64,000 nucleotides of DNA from Pseudorhodoplanes sp. (GCA_032027085.1 JAVSMS010000001.1:591711-655710); one strand, 5' to 3'; positions 34,752 through 42,807 are shown, counted from the stretch's first letter. Program-made: numbers and translations. The notes: generated by a model not told the origin, from the letters alone.

Positions 34752-34794
34752 TTGACCGGCATCAAGGACCCCACGAAATATCTGTATATATTAT
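34752..34794 (+). promoter_or_regulatory. NnrR/Fnr-type box and -10 for alternative oxidase gene
   Basis: TTGAC-CGGC-ATCAA at 34752-34765 and TATTAT at 34789-34794. The box centre is 41.5 bp before the start expected at about 34800. The region is AT-rich in contrast to its surroundings. The leader would be about 110 nt. Confidence 0.65.
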
Positions 34795-34909
34795 AAAAAT
34801 TATGGTGACGCTGTGAAATCCGGCGGCAGGCGTTGGGGCGCGCGATCGCGTTGCGCCCCATAGCTGCGGCGTCCTGGACAGGTAGGCGGACGCCCGGGCG
34901 GCGGGATCG

Positions 34910-35569
34910 ATGCTCAACATTGACAAATCAGACCTCAACCGCGACCGCGCTGCCGCGACATTCTCCGACCGCGTGGCAGCCGGCGTTGTGCGGATGATGG
35001 CGTCGACGGCATCCGTATTGTTCGGACGCCGTTATGGCGACCGGGTGGTCGTTCTGGAGACCATCGCGGCTGTGCCTGGCATGGTTGCGGCCACCCTCCT
35101 GCATCTCAAATGCCTGCGCGCAATGATCGACGACCGAGGCTGGGTCCGTAGATTCATGGACGAAGCGGAGAACCAGCGTGCTCATCTGATGGTCTTTGTC
35201 GCCATCCAGCAACCCAGCGCCGCCGAACGTCTGCTCATCGTCCTGGCTCAGGGTTTTTTCTATAACGCATTTTTCCTTCTTTACCTCTGCTCGCCGCGCA
35301 CCGCCCACCGGCTGGCCGGCTATCTGTCGGAAGCCGCGGTGCGCGGCTATTCGCAATATCTCGCCGGCATCGAATCGCTCAGCCGGGAGAATGTTGCCGC
35401 CCCCGCTTTCGCCATCGCGTACTGGAACCTGGAACCCGACGCACAGTTGAGCGACCTGATTGTCGCCATGCGCGAGGATGAGGCAATTCATCGCGACATC
35501 AATCACGCCTTTGCCGATGCCCTCGCCGCCGGAAATCCGTTACCGGAGCGTCCCGGCCGAGCCATGTGA
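34910..35569 (+). CDS. Alternative oxidase-family protein with altered di-iron site
   Basis: A 219-residue membrane-associated protein clearly homologous to cyanide-resistant ubiquinol oxidase: VVLETIAAVPGMVAATLLHL, DEAENQRAHLMVF, FFLLYLCSPRTAHRLAGYL and REDEAIHRDINHAFAD align without gaps in the core. Of the six expected iron ligands, Glu50, His92, Glu191 and His194 are kept. The Glu of the usual NERMH reads Gln89 and the ligand Glu of GYLEEEA reads Ser140; the quinol-site Glu of that motif is Ala142. It may be catalytically altered or a sensor or chaperone. A Crp/Fnr box precedes it, and it diverges from the NnrR-like gene. Confidence 0.85.
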   Translation: MLNIDKSDLNRDRAAATFSDRVAAGVVRMMASTASVLFGRRYGDRVVVLETIAAVPGMVAATLLHLKCLRAMIDDRGWVRRFMDEAENQRAHLMVFVAIQQPSAAERLLIVLAQGFFYNAFFLLYLCSPRTAHRLAGYLSEAAVRGYSQYLAGIESLSRENVAAPAFAIAYWNLEPDAQLSDLIVAMREDEAIHRDINHAFADALAAGNPLPERPGRAM

Positions 35570-35971
35570 CTTTGGTTTCATTCCCACGCCTACATGCGGC
35601 AGGCACTTGCTGCCGTAGAGACTTGGAACTGCGAAGGTCACGACGTGGTCGCCCTGATTCAGGTCGGTGATGTCGCCCCCAATCTCGACAAGGTGAAAAG
35701 TGTCAAGCTCCCCGGCCTTCACGGCAAGCGCATGGTCGCGATCTTGCTGAAACTCATCAGCAGCCTGTTCGCACTACCGGGCACGCCGGCGAACTGACAA
35801 TCACTGCGTCATGAACAGGGATGACCGCAATGGCGGCGGATTTCAGAATCGCTGTCGGCGTGGTGCTCGTCACCGTGGACCGTGACGCCAAATCTTATTT
35901 TCCGACCCTGTTCCGGCAATCTACCGGAACTCGTGCGATAGTAAGCTTGCTCACATCGTGCAAGGGACGGG
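35570..35971. other. Intergenic region with an uncertain gene remnant
   Basis: On the minus strand about 35540-35760 an open frame without a good start reads DHALAVKAGELDTFHLVEIGGDITDL then QGDHVVTFAVPS and HVGVGMKPKSHG. GDHVV resembles the N-terminal Zn-domain of alcohol dehydrogenases, but the match is weak. A plus-strand frame also exists at 35594-35797. I cannot support either as a real gene. The rest (35800-35971) shows nothing. Confidence 0.3.
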
Positions 35972-36910
35972 CTATTCAGCCCGATAAGCCTCTTGCGCTT
36001 GCCCATGCATGAAAGCCGCGCCTGAGCTCCCGGCGAGGAATCCGTTGGAAAAGGCTGCGATAGGCATAAGCGATTTCAATTCGCGGAGGGCCTCCTCACC
36101 GTCAAGCCGGCAGTCCAGCGCACGCCGGAAAAGTTCGGCCACCGCGATCATGTCACAATTATGCGGCGATAGGCGGAACGAAGTGACGCCCGCAGCCCGC
36201 AGGCGCTCAAGATCGCCGAGCAGGTTGCAATAGGTGGCCGACAGCGTCTGCACACCGTTGACGGCAAGGAAATCCTGGCCATCAAGCGTTTCCACCATGA
36301 GCCCGTCGCAATCCTCACCACAAACAAACTGGCAGTTATCCTTGGCAAGACCATGGACGCGGGCATGGTAGCAGCGCGCCGAAATGGCGAGCGGAACGCG
36401 GCCAAAGGCCCACATTTCCGTCCTGGCACGATGAGCCGCCGCCACCCTGGCAAGCACCGAGACGGACGCGAATGGCAGTTCGGGCGGCAGACAGATATGG
36501 TTCGCACCTCGCCCGGCCAGGAAGCCGAGCGTCCCCTCATTGTACACATTGGTCAGCGGACCGACCGAAAATGCGCGACCAGGCTCAAGATAAGCGAGCA
36601 TGGTCAGATCGTTGACCTCGATTTCGAGATCGCCGTTTGCGGCGATGTCGGCGCACATCTCCCGCTCGCGCTTGAGGGTGACCAGAGCCAGGGAGGAAAG
36701 CACCACAGTCTTGCCGGCGCGCTGGAGCCGCTCGATTGCCTGGGGAATCCGGTCGACATAGTATGGCAGTCGTTTGGAACATACGACCTCGCCAATGCAC
36801 ACGCGGTCGATCGGAGCCTCATCGGCAATACGGGCGTAAAAGTCGCTCCATCGTTCAGGGCTCCAGTTGAACAACAGCGGTCCAAGGGTGAGCATGGAAT
36901 CGCTTGTCAT
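35972..36910 (-). CDS. ubiV: O2-independent ubiquinone hydroxylase subunit UbiV (U32 family)
   Basis: A 312-residue U32-peptidase-family protein. Cysteines for the 4Fe-4S cluster are placed as in UbiV: IGEVVCSKRLPYYVDR early, then RCYHARVHGLAKDNCQFVCGEDCDG at about 180-204. The N-terminus LTLGPLLFNWSPERWSDFYARIADEAPIDRVCIGE is typical. With UbiU it hydroxylates the ubiquinone ring without O2, using prephenate as oxygen donor. It lies 13 bp after ubiU in the ubiT-ubiU-ubiV operon and ends before a featureless gap. Confidence 0.95.
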   Translation of the reverse strand: MTSDSMLTLGPLLFNWSPERWSDFYARIADEAPIDRVCIGEVVCSKRLPYYVDRIPQAIERLQRAGKTVVLSSLALVTLKREREMCADIAANGDLEIEVNDLTMLAYLEPGRAFSVGPLTNVYNEGTLGFLAGRGANHICLPPELPFASVSVLARVAAAHRARTEMWAFGRVPLAISARCYHARVHGLAKDNCQFVCGEDCDGLMVETLDGQDFLAVNGVQTLSATYCNLLGDLERLRAAGVTSFRLSPHNCDMIAVAELFRRALDCRLDGEEALRELKSLMPIAAFSNGFLAGSSGAAFMHGQAQEAYRAE

Positions 36911-36923
36911 GTGTCACCTCCGC

Positions 36924-37928
36924 TTAGCGCCAGGTCTTTTGATAAGCACCGGCAGTTGTTGCTTGCCCCTCGCTCAAGCGTCTTAGTTCACCTGCCGGAA
37001 TGGAAACACCGATTGTCTGCGCGCCGAGAGCGCGCCGGAAGCTCGCGACCACGTCGCGAACATAGGAACGGCTGCGCTGGCGGCCCTCGATCTTGATCGC
37101 GGTCACGCCGGCGGCAGACAATTGCGGCAACAGCGTCGCGGCGTCGAGGCTCACCGGATCCTCGAACACGTGACCGCGATACGGACCCGCCGAGAAGGCG
37201 CCCTTACAGATCGTCGGATACGGTGCGCTCTGATCTTTGGGCACGCGGTCGATGGTGAATTCCCCCAGGCGGGAAACGAGCTCATCGCCTTCGACGCTGT
37301 AATGCACATGGCTCGCCGGAGAGCACACTCCATGCATATTGGGCGACTTTCCCGTCACGTAGGACGATAGTGCGCAGCGCCCTTCCGCCATGACGCAGAG
37401 TCCGCCGAACACAAAGACTTCCGTTTCGCAAGGAATCTCCGCATTGATCGCAGCGATCTCGGACACCGTCAGCACGCGCGGCAGCACCACCCGTTTGACG
37501 TCAAAGGTTTCGGCATAGAAACGGATGGCATCTGCATTGGCAGCGGCGGCCTGCACCGAAAGGTGCCGCCGCATGTCCGGATGCCGCTCGGCCGTATAGG
37601 CGAGCAACCCGATATCCGCGACAATGACAGCGTCGACACCAATGCGCGCCGCATCATCGACCGCGCAATGCCAAATGTCCAGCGCGCCCGCGCGGGGAAA
37701 GGTGTTGATAGCGACGAACACCCGCGCGCCGCGAGCATGCGCGTATTGAACGGCCCCTGTCAGTTCGTCTCTTGAAAAGTTCAGGCCGGGAAAATTGCGC
37801 GCGTTCGTCTCGTCACGGAATCCACAATAGACGCTGTCGGCACCGGCATCGACGGCCGCCCGCAGCGCGGCTGGCGTCCCCGCGGGGCATACGAGTTCAA
37901 GGCTCTGCGCTGCATTCATTACAATCAA
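36924..37928 (-). CDS. ubiU: O2-independent ubiquinone hydroxylase subunit UbiU (U32 family)
   Basis: A 334-residue U32-family protein: LELVCPAGTPAALRAAVDAGADSVYCGF at the N-terminus, LSVQAAAANADAIRFY in the middle and the cysteine set GGLCVMAEGRCALSSY, HGVCSPASH and PTICKGAF (about 175-240) that binds a 4Fe-4S cluster. It forms a heterodimer with UbiV. The start at 37928 has near-consensus purines upstream. It begins 7 bp after ubiT stops, so all three genes are one operon. Confidence 0.95.
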   Translation of the reverse strand: MIVMNAAQSLELVCPAGTPAALRAAVDAGADSVYCGFRDETNARNFPGLNFSRDELTGAVQYAHARGARVFVAINTFPRAGALDIWHCAVDDAARIGVDAVIVADIGLLAYTAERHPDMRRHLSVQAAAANADAIRFYAETFDVKRVVLPRVLTVSEIAAINAEIPCETEVFVFGGLCVMAEGRCALSSYVTGKSPNMHGVCSPASHVHYSVEGDELVSRLGEFTIDRVPKDQSAPYPTICKGAFSAGPYRGHVFEDPVSLDAATLLPQLSAAGVTAIKIEGRQRSRSYVRDVVASFRRALGAQTIGVSIPAGELRRLSEGQATTAGAYQKTWR

Positions 37929-37935
37929 TCACAAT

Positions 37936-38475
37936 TCATCGGTTCGCTTGAGGAGCAAGGCCGGCGACGCGAATCACCGACGGAATGATGCGGCGTGCGA
38001 GTTGCTCGGCGGCGCCGGTCGGCGCGAGCGCGGCTGCAATTTCGCTCGGGAGGTCGATGTCTGCATCGTCTAGCGCATTGCGCAGCGCCAGCACGGCTTC
38101 CGTATCGCCCTCAAACACGATGTCGCGGGAGAAGAACAAGGCGTCGCCATCATAGGCACCATGGAGCATGCCCAGTAGCGCCGCGAGCGGCCCGGCTATG
38201 CGCGCGTCCCACGCGCCCGCATCTTCGCGGCGCCGCGGCTCGACCATGGGTCGATCGGGATGCGGCCTGAGCCGGAAAACGAATGGGAGATCGACCGGAT
38301 CGACCAGAAAAATCTTCTCGGCGTGCCCCTCGAGCCGCGCAAACAGGGCGGGCTGCTGCCGTCGCACGCTCTCTGCTGCGCGCTGCAAAATGAGACGCAA
38401 TGGCCACAACGGCAGAGGCCTCAGAAGCAGCGCGAGCGGAGCCGGGACGATAGGAACATTGGTCGCATTATGCAT
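37936..38475 (-). CDS. ubiT: UbiT, SCP2-domain accessory factor of anaerobic ubiquinone synthesis
   Basis: A 179-residue SCP2 (sterol-carrier) protein: PLALLLRPLPLWPLRLILQRAAESVRRQQPALFARLEGHAEKIF is the UbiT-like amphipathic start, and DALFFSRDIVFEGDTEAVLALRNALDDADID the lipid-binding core. It delivers polyprenyl intermediates. The ATG at 38475 is the only in-frame start that keeps the family N-terminus; an upstream reading to 38652 is inside ubiD's leader. No ribosome site precedes it, and the predicted start of transcription coincides with the ATG, so the mRNA may be leaderless. Confidence 0.9.
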   Translation of the reverse strand: MHNATNVPIVPAPLALLLRPLPLWPLRLILQRAAESVRRQQPALFARLEGHAEKIFLVDPVDLPFVFRLRPHPDRPMVEPRRREDAGAWDARIAGPLAALLGMLHGAYDGDALFFSRDIVFEGDTEAVLALRNALDDADIDLPSEIAAALAPTGAAEQLARRIIPSVIRVAGLAPQANR

Positions 38476-38480
38476 AACAA

Positions 38481-38523
38481 AACATAGCTGGGGAGAAATG
38501 CTGCGTCTTTGCTCCAGAGCAAA
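38481..38523 (-). promoter_or_regulatory. Perfect palindromic NnrR/Fnr-type box and -10 for ubiTUV
   Basis: TTTGCTCCAGAGCAAA (38508-38523) is a perfect palindrome of the TTGNN-N4-NNCAA type. On the minus strand TATGTT lies at 38486-38481. The box centre is 41.5 bp from 38474, which is the second base of the ubiT ATG. It lies between divergent ubiT and ubiD and could serve both. Confidence 0.65.
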
Positions 38524-38545
38524 GCGCAGGGGCTTCCGCGCAGAC

Positions 38546-40105
38546 ATGGATCGCCGCAAGGAGATGCTGGTGCTCGTCCGCGATCTGCCACCATTTCGCA
38601 ATTTGCGGGATTTTCTCGACCATCTTGCGATCACGAAGGACCTAGTCCGCATCGCTGAGCCGGTCTCGCTTGTCCATGAGATGACCGAGATTCATCGGCG
38701 CGTTCTTCACGCGGAAGGCCCTGTCTTACGTTTCGACAAAGCCTTGCATGAGGCTGGCGCGCCGGCTTCCATGCCGGTCATCGTCAATCTGTTCGGGACG
38801 GTGGAACGGGTCGCGGCGGGTTTTGGCGTCCGGCGCAATCGTCTTGGTGAGCTTGGCGAAGCATTGGCGGCTTTGCGCAACCCGCGCCCGTTGAACGGGG
38901 TCCGTGATGCCCTCAAGCGCTGGCCCATGCTACGGGCCGCGCTGGCAACGCGCGCCCAATTGGTGCAACGCGCAGCTGTGCAGACGATCACTCGGCGCCA
39001 TGGTGATATCGACCTTGGCGCGTTGCCGATCCAGACCTGCTGGCCGGGAGAACCAGCCCCGCTCATCACATGGCCTCTTGTCATCACCCGTCCGCCAAAT
39101 GCCGATGCGGCCGACGTCGGCCGCATGAATGTCGGCGTCTATCGCCTGCAGGTGCTGGACCGGGAGCGATTAATAGTTCGCTGGCTCGCTCATCGCGGCG
39201 GCGCGGCGCATCATCGCGCCTGGGCCGCGCTGAACCAGGACATGCCGGTTGCAGTCGCCATTGGTGCAGATCCGGCCACCATGCTCGCCGCAGTGCTGCC
39301 TCTCCCCGAAGCATTGTCGGAAATGAACTTCGCAGGCCTGTTGCGAGGCGAACGGCCGCGTATAACCCCCGCCGTCAGCGTCCCTGTCATGGTTCCTGCA
39401 GACGCAGAAATTGTCATTGAGGGCTGGGTCAGCCCGCGGGAAACGGCGCCCGAAGGTCCCTATGGCGACCACACGGGCTACTACAATGGCGTTGAGAACT
39501 TCCCGGTCTTGCGCGTGACCGCAATCACGAGCCGGGCCGATCCTCTATATTTGTCGACCTTTACCGGCAGACCGCCGGACGAGCCGTCGGTCATCGGCGA
39601 AGCGCTGAACGAACTCGCCTTGCCGCTCATCCGCCAGCAGATACCGGAAATCGCTGATCTCTACCTGCCACCCGCCGCCTGCTCCTATCGCATCGCGGTG
39701 GTCTCCATCGCAAAGCGCTATCCTGGGCAGGCGCGGCGCGTGATGATGGCGCTGTGGGGGATGCTCCCGCAATTCAGCTACACCAAAATGATCGTCGTGG
39801 TGGACGACGACATCGATGTCCGCAGCGGAGCGGATGTGCTGTGGGCAACGTCCACGCGGATGGACCCGGCGCGGGATCTCCTGGTGCTTGACCGAACGCC
39901 TATCGACTATCTCGACTTCGCCTCGCCGGAATCCGGCCTGGGCGGCAAGCTCGGCATCGACGCCACAACCAAGATTGGCAGCGAGACACACCGCGAATGG
40001 GGCCGGCCACTCGTAATGTCGCCGGAAGTGACGACGCGCGTCGATAAAATATGGCCGCAACTCGCATTCAAGCTGCGTGCCGGCATTGGCGGGATGGAAC
40101 AATGA
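38546..40105 (+). CDS. ubiD: UbiD family decarboxylase (4-hydroxy-3-polyprenylbenzoate type)
   Basis: A 519-residue prenylated-FMN decarboxylase: FRNLRDFLDHL at the N-terminus, GRMNVGVYRLQVLDRERLIVRWLAHRGGAAHHRAW (prFMN and substrate site, about 190-225), APEGPYGDHTGYYN, and KIGSETHREWGRPL near the end. It removes the carboxyl of the prenylated 4-hydroxybenzoate ring. Start is uncertain: ATG 38546, 38564 or 38498 (GGGGAG only 2 nt away). It overlaps ubiX by 4 bp, the cofactor-making partner. It diverges from ubiT, so the whole ring-modification set is here. Confidence 0.92.
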   Translation: MDRRKEMLVLVRDLPPFRNLRDFLDHLAITKDLVRIAEPVSLVHEMTEIHRRVLHAEGPVLRFDKALHEAGAPASMPVIVNLFGTVERVAAGFGVRRNRLGELGEALAALRNPRPLNGVRDALKRWPMLRAALATRAQLVQRAAVQTITRRHGDIDLGALPIQTCWPGEPAPLITWPLVITRPPNADAADVGRMNVGVYRLQVLDRERLIVRWLAHRGGAAHHRAWAALNQDMPVAVAIGADPATMLAAVLPLPEALSEMNFAGLLRGERPRITPAVSVPVMVPADAEIVIEGWVSPRETAPEGPYGDHTGYYNGVENFPVLRVTAITSRADPLYLSTFTGRPPDEPSVIGEALNELALPLIRQQIPEIADLYLPPAACSYRIAVVSIAKRYPGQARRVMMALWGMLPQFSYTKMIVVVDDDIDVRSGADVLWATSTRMDPARDLLVLDRTPIDYLDFASPESGLGGKLGIDATTKIGSETHREWGRPLVMSPEVTTRVDKIWPQLAFKLRAGIGGMEQ

Positions 40106-40665
40106 GCGCGCGTGTCGTTGTCGGAATCAGCGGCGCGTCCGGTGCCGCCATCGGCATTCGTGTCGTTGAGCTTCTCGCAGAGCTAAAAGCCGAGATCGAT
40201 CTCGTTATTTCTACCGATGCGGAACGAACGATCGCAATGGAAACAGGTGCCGAGGCCCTAGACAAGATCACCACACTGCCTGTCCGCCGCCACGACGCGA
40301 GCAACCTCGGCGCAGCCATAGCCTCCGGCTCGGTTCAGACTGCGGGCATGATCGTCGCGCCCTGCTCTATGCGCACGCTTGCGGCGATCGCTCACTCGCT
40401 GTCTCACAATCTGCTGGTCCGTGCGGCCGACGTCCACTTGAAAGAACGCCGCCCTCTTGTGCTCATCGCCCGCGAGACGCCGCTCCACCTTGGACATCTG
40501 AAGGCGATGACCGCTGTCACCGAGATGGGGGCAATCGTGATGCCGCCGGTCCCCGCTTTCTATCTGCACCCTTCCGGCATTCAGGATGTGATCGAACAGA
40601 TCGCGCGCCGTGCGATCGATCTTCTCCACGTCGCAGAGCCGACTGCAAAGACGTGGAAGGGCTAA
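40102..40665 (+). CDS. ubiX: UbiX flavin prenyltransferase
   Basis: A 187-residue flavoprotein: VVGISGASGAAIGIRVVELL (FMN site), IVAPCSMRTLAAIAHSLSHNLLVRAADVHLKERRPLVLIARETPLHLGHL and GAIVMPPVPAFYLHP are all UbiX signatures. It prenylates FMN to the cofactor used by UbiD. The ATG overlaps the ubiD stop (ATGA), so the two are translationally coupled. Confidence 0.96.
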   Translation: MSARVVVGISGASGAAIGIRVVELLAELKAEIDLVISTDAERTIAMETGAEALDKITTLPVRRHDASNLGAAIASGSVQTAGMIVAPCSMRTLAAIAHSLSHNLLVRAADVHLKERRPLVLIARETPLHLGHLKAMTAVTEMGAIVMPPVPAFYLHPSGIQDVIEQIARRAIDLLHVAEPTAKTWKG

Positions 40666-40701
40666 GGAAATACGATGTTCCTCTGTTGGACGTGAGCAGA
40701 C

Positions 40702-41223
40702 ATGGTGCGCATTGGCATTCTTACCATTTCAGACCGGGCAAGTGGCGGACAGTATGAAGACGTGAGCGGTCCTGCGATCGAAGCTTGGCTCACGCGCGCG
40801 ATTCGTTCCCCGTGGACCTCGTGTCGCCGCATCGTCCCCGACGGCCTTGAATCGGTGTGCGACGCCCTGATCGCGCTGTGCGACGACGACGGTGCCGATC
40901 TCGTCTTGACCACCGGCGGCACCGGCCCCGCGCCGCGCGACCTAACACCCGAAGCAATGCGGGCTGTGATTGTGCGCGAGTTGCCCGGGTTTGGTGAGCT
41001 CATGCGGCGCGTCAGCTTCAACACGGTGCCGACGGCGATCCTGTCGCGCCAATCCGCCGGCATACGCGGCCATACATTGATTGTGACCCTGCCTGGAAAG
41101 CCGACCTCAATCGCCGTGTGCCTCGACGCAGTATTTCCGGCGATCCCCTATTGTTTGGACCTGATTGGAGCCGGACGAATCGAGACCGATCCCGATATTT
41201 GCCTTGCTTTTCGCCCGGCATGA
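40702..41223 (+). CDS. mogA: Molybdopterin adenylyltransferase MogA-like
   Basis: A 173-residue MoaB/Mog-fold protein: IGILTISDRASGGQYEDVSGPAI at the start, LVLTTGGTGPAPRDLTPEAM (MPT-binding) and TLIVTLPGKPTSIAVCLDAV. It adenylylates molybdopterin before Mo insertion. Molybdoenzymes such as nitrate reductase need it, which suits the denitrification context. It follows ubiX by 36 bp on the same strand. Confidence 0.9.
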   Translation: MVRIGILTISDRASGGQYEDVSGPAIEAWLTRAIRSPWTSCRRIVPDGLESVCDALIALCDDDGADLVLTTGGTGPAPRDLTPEAMRAVIVRELPGFGELMRRVSFNTVPTAILSRQSAGIRGHTLIVTLPGKPTSIAVCLDAVFPAIPYCLDLIGAGRIETDPDICLAFRPA

Positions 41224-41334
41224 GATTCATCGGGGTTGAGTTTCCTCGTGCGCGATCCGCAGGTCCTTGCCCGTCACAATCAGGGCCTGTGCCTCACGCA
41301 TCGCCTGGGCTGCGTTCGCCGCAGATATACGAAT

Positions 41335-41595
41335 CTAGTCGAACAGTGTCGCCATTTCCTCGAACACACCTGGGTCGTCTTCCCCTCCGTTGATGTCATC
41401 GAGCTCGGCAAGAAAATAGAGCTGAGCCGCGATCCAATCCCTCTGCCGGCGCCCCTGTCGAAGCGCGCTGCGAAATCGGCGGCGAAATTCGAGGTCCGAG
41501 AAACGCTCGAGCGCGCCGTCGAGCGTCGTTCTGCACTCGCAATCAAGTGCACAACGGCACTGGACTCTCCGGCATTTTGCAGAGGCATGAACCAC
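41335..41595 (-). CDS. Hypothetical protein, 86 aa
   Basis: A possible small gene with GTG start at 41595. Residues 27-86 look protein-like: LERFSDLEFRRRFRSALRQ then an acidic end (AELDDINGGEDDPGVFEEM). GGAAG lies 4 nt upstream. A plus-strand frame overlaps (41236-41625) but reads as low complexity. No family recognised; low confidence. Confidence 0.35.
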   Translation of the reverse strand: MVHASAKCRRVQCRCALDCECRTTLDGALERFSDLEFRRRFRSALRQGRRQRDWIAAQLYFLAELDDINGGEDDPGVFEEMATLFD

Positions 41596-41734
41596 TCATC
41601 TTCCGGTCGAAAGGCCGATTTATAGTCAAGAAAAATGCCGGCAGAACTGGCAACCGACGTTGTGGCCGCGCAAACTTCAACGGTCTGATGTGCGCAAATC
41701 CGCCGGCGAGTTATGAGCGGCTTAGGGTGAAACG

Positions 41735-41775
41735 CGCTTTGGGAGAAGAGATCACAGGCTCTCCCATAAAGCGCA
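41735..41775. terminator. Hairpin before the paaY 3' end
   Basis: GCGCTTT-GGGAGA pairs with TCTCCC-AT-AAAGCGC, a stem of about 13 bp with a small bulge and a loop of about 13 nt. It lies 20 bp beyond the paaY stop and could terminate it. No U-tract. Confidence 0.45.
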
Positions 41776-41794
41776 CCGTGACGACAGCTCTGCC

Positions 41795-42442
41795 CTACTT
41801 TCGGTCATGACGAGGATTGCGGCGCTTTCGCCTCGCATCGCGCAAGGGAAGCGACATACCCTCATCCATCCGCTTCCGGCCGGGGTCGAAATGCGTCAAC
41901 GGCTGCGCCGCAATATGCGTCGCCAGGCTTCTTTTCGCCAACTGATGATATTGCTGGGTCGCCTCGATCTTGATGGCCAGCTCATCGTCGGTCAGTTCGC
42001 GCAAGACCCTGGCCGGAATGCCCGCCGCCAGATGACACGGCGGAATCTCGACGTCGGTCGCAACAAAGCTCATGGCCGCGATGATCGCGGATTCGCCGAT
42101 GACGGCGTGGTCCATGATCACCGAATGCATGCCGACCATTGCGTTCCTTCCGATGCGCGCGCTGTGGATAATGGCGCCGTGCCCGATATGTCCGTCGGGT
42201 CCGATTACGACGTCCGTGCCGGGCAACGTGTGCAGCGTGCAGTTGTCCTGCACATTGGAGCCATGCTCCAGCACGATGCGGCTGAAATCTCCGCGCAGCG
42301 ATGCACCCGGCGCCACGTAGCAGCCTGCGCCGATCACCACATCGCCAATGATGATGGCATCGGGGTGCACGAAAGCGGTCGGATCGATGACCGGTGCGAT
42401 GCCGTCGATGGAATAGATTTTGCGTTTGTTCGAGCTCATCAC
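41795..42442 (-). CDS. paaY: PaaY-like hexapeptide-repeat thioesterase / gamma-carbonic anhydrase fold
   Basis: A 215-residue left-handed beta-helix protein. Hexapeptide repeats run from PVIDPTAFVHPDAIIIGDVVIGAGCYVAPGASLRGDF through IVLEHGSNVQDNCTLHT, GPDGHIGHGAIIHSARIGRNAMVGMHSVIMDHAVIG; the Zn histidines are in HT, HIGHGAIIH. The LVRELTDDELA and HFDPGRKRMDEG C-terminus matches PaaY. It hydrolyses stalled aryl-CoA in phenylacetate breakdown. It neighbours a broken aryl-CoA ligase, so it may be a leftover of an aromatic-CoA pathway. It diverges from the Dabb gene 38 bp away. Confidence 0.82.
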   Translation of the reverse strand: MMSSNKRKIYSIDGIAPVIDPTAFVHPDAIIIGDVVIGAGCYVAPGASLRGDFSRIVLEHGSNVQDNCTLHTLPGTDVVIGPDGHIGHGAIIHSARIGRNAMVGMHSVIMDHAVIGESAIIAAMSFVATDVEIPPCHLAAGIPARVLRELTDDELAIKIEATQQYHQLAKRSLATHIAAQPLTHFDPGRKRMDEGMSLPLRDARRKRRNPRHDRK

Positions 42443-42480
42443 CCACTGTCCCTCAAAACAGCATAAGAAGGAAGCGACCT

Positions 42481-42807
42481 ATGTTCCGGCATGTGTCTCT
42501 CTACAGGATGGTGCCCGAGGCCGATCTGCAGGCGGCTATCGACATCCTCAATGCTCTGCCGGCAAAAGTGCCGGGAATCATCAACTGGACCCTGGGAGCG
42601 CATCGGTCGCCTCCCAGCGGGCGCAGCGGACACTGGGACTATGGCTTGGTGTGCGACTTCAGAAGCTTCGAGGATCTGCAGACTTACAACAGTCACCCGG
42701 CCCACTTTGAAGCCGTCAAGGCGGTCTTGCCAATGATCTCGGCGCACGCGATCTGCGATTTGAGTTTAACGCGGATAAATAAGACGTTTGGTGCCTCTTG
42801 GGTCTGA
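42481..42807 (+). CDS. Dabb (stress-responsive A/B barrel) domain protein
   Basis: A 108-residue protein, MFRHVSLYRMVPEADLQAAIDILNALPAKVPGIINWTLG then HWDYGLVCDFRSFEDLQTYNSHPAHFEAVKAVLP, the dimeric alpha/beta-barrel pattern of the Dabb family. Members act as small cyclases or stress proteins of mostly unknown role. AAGGAAG lies 7 nt upstream. The region after it is a degraded ligase gene. Confidence 0.85.
   Translation: MFRHVSLYRMVPEADLQAAIDILNALPAKVPGIINWTLGAHRSPPSGRSGHWDYGLVCDFRSFEDLQTYNSHPAHFEAVKAVLPMISAHAICDLSLTRINKTFGASWV

Noticed and set aside
35540-35760. Alcohol-dehydrogenase pseudogene
   Set aside because: Only GDHVV and nearby residues fit; cysteine spacing and length do not, so the identity is not supported.
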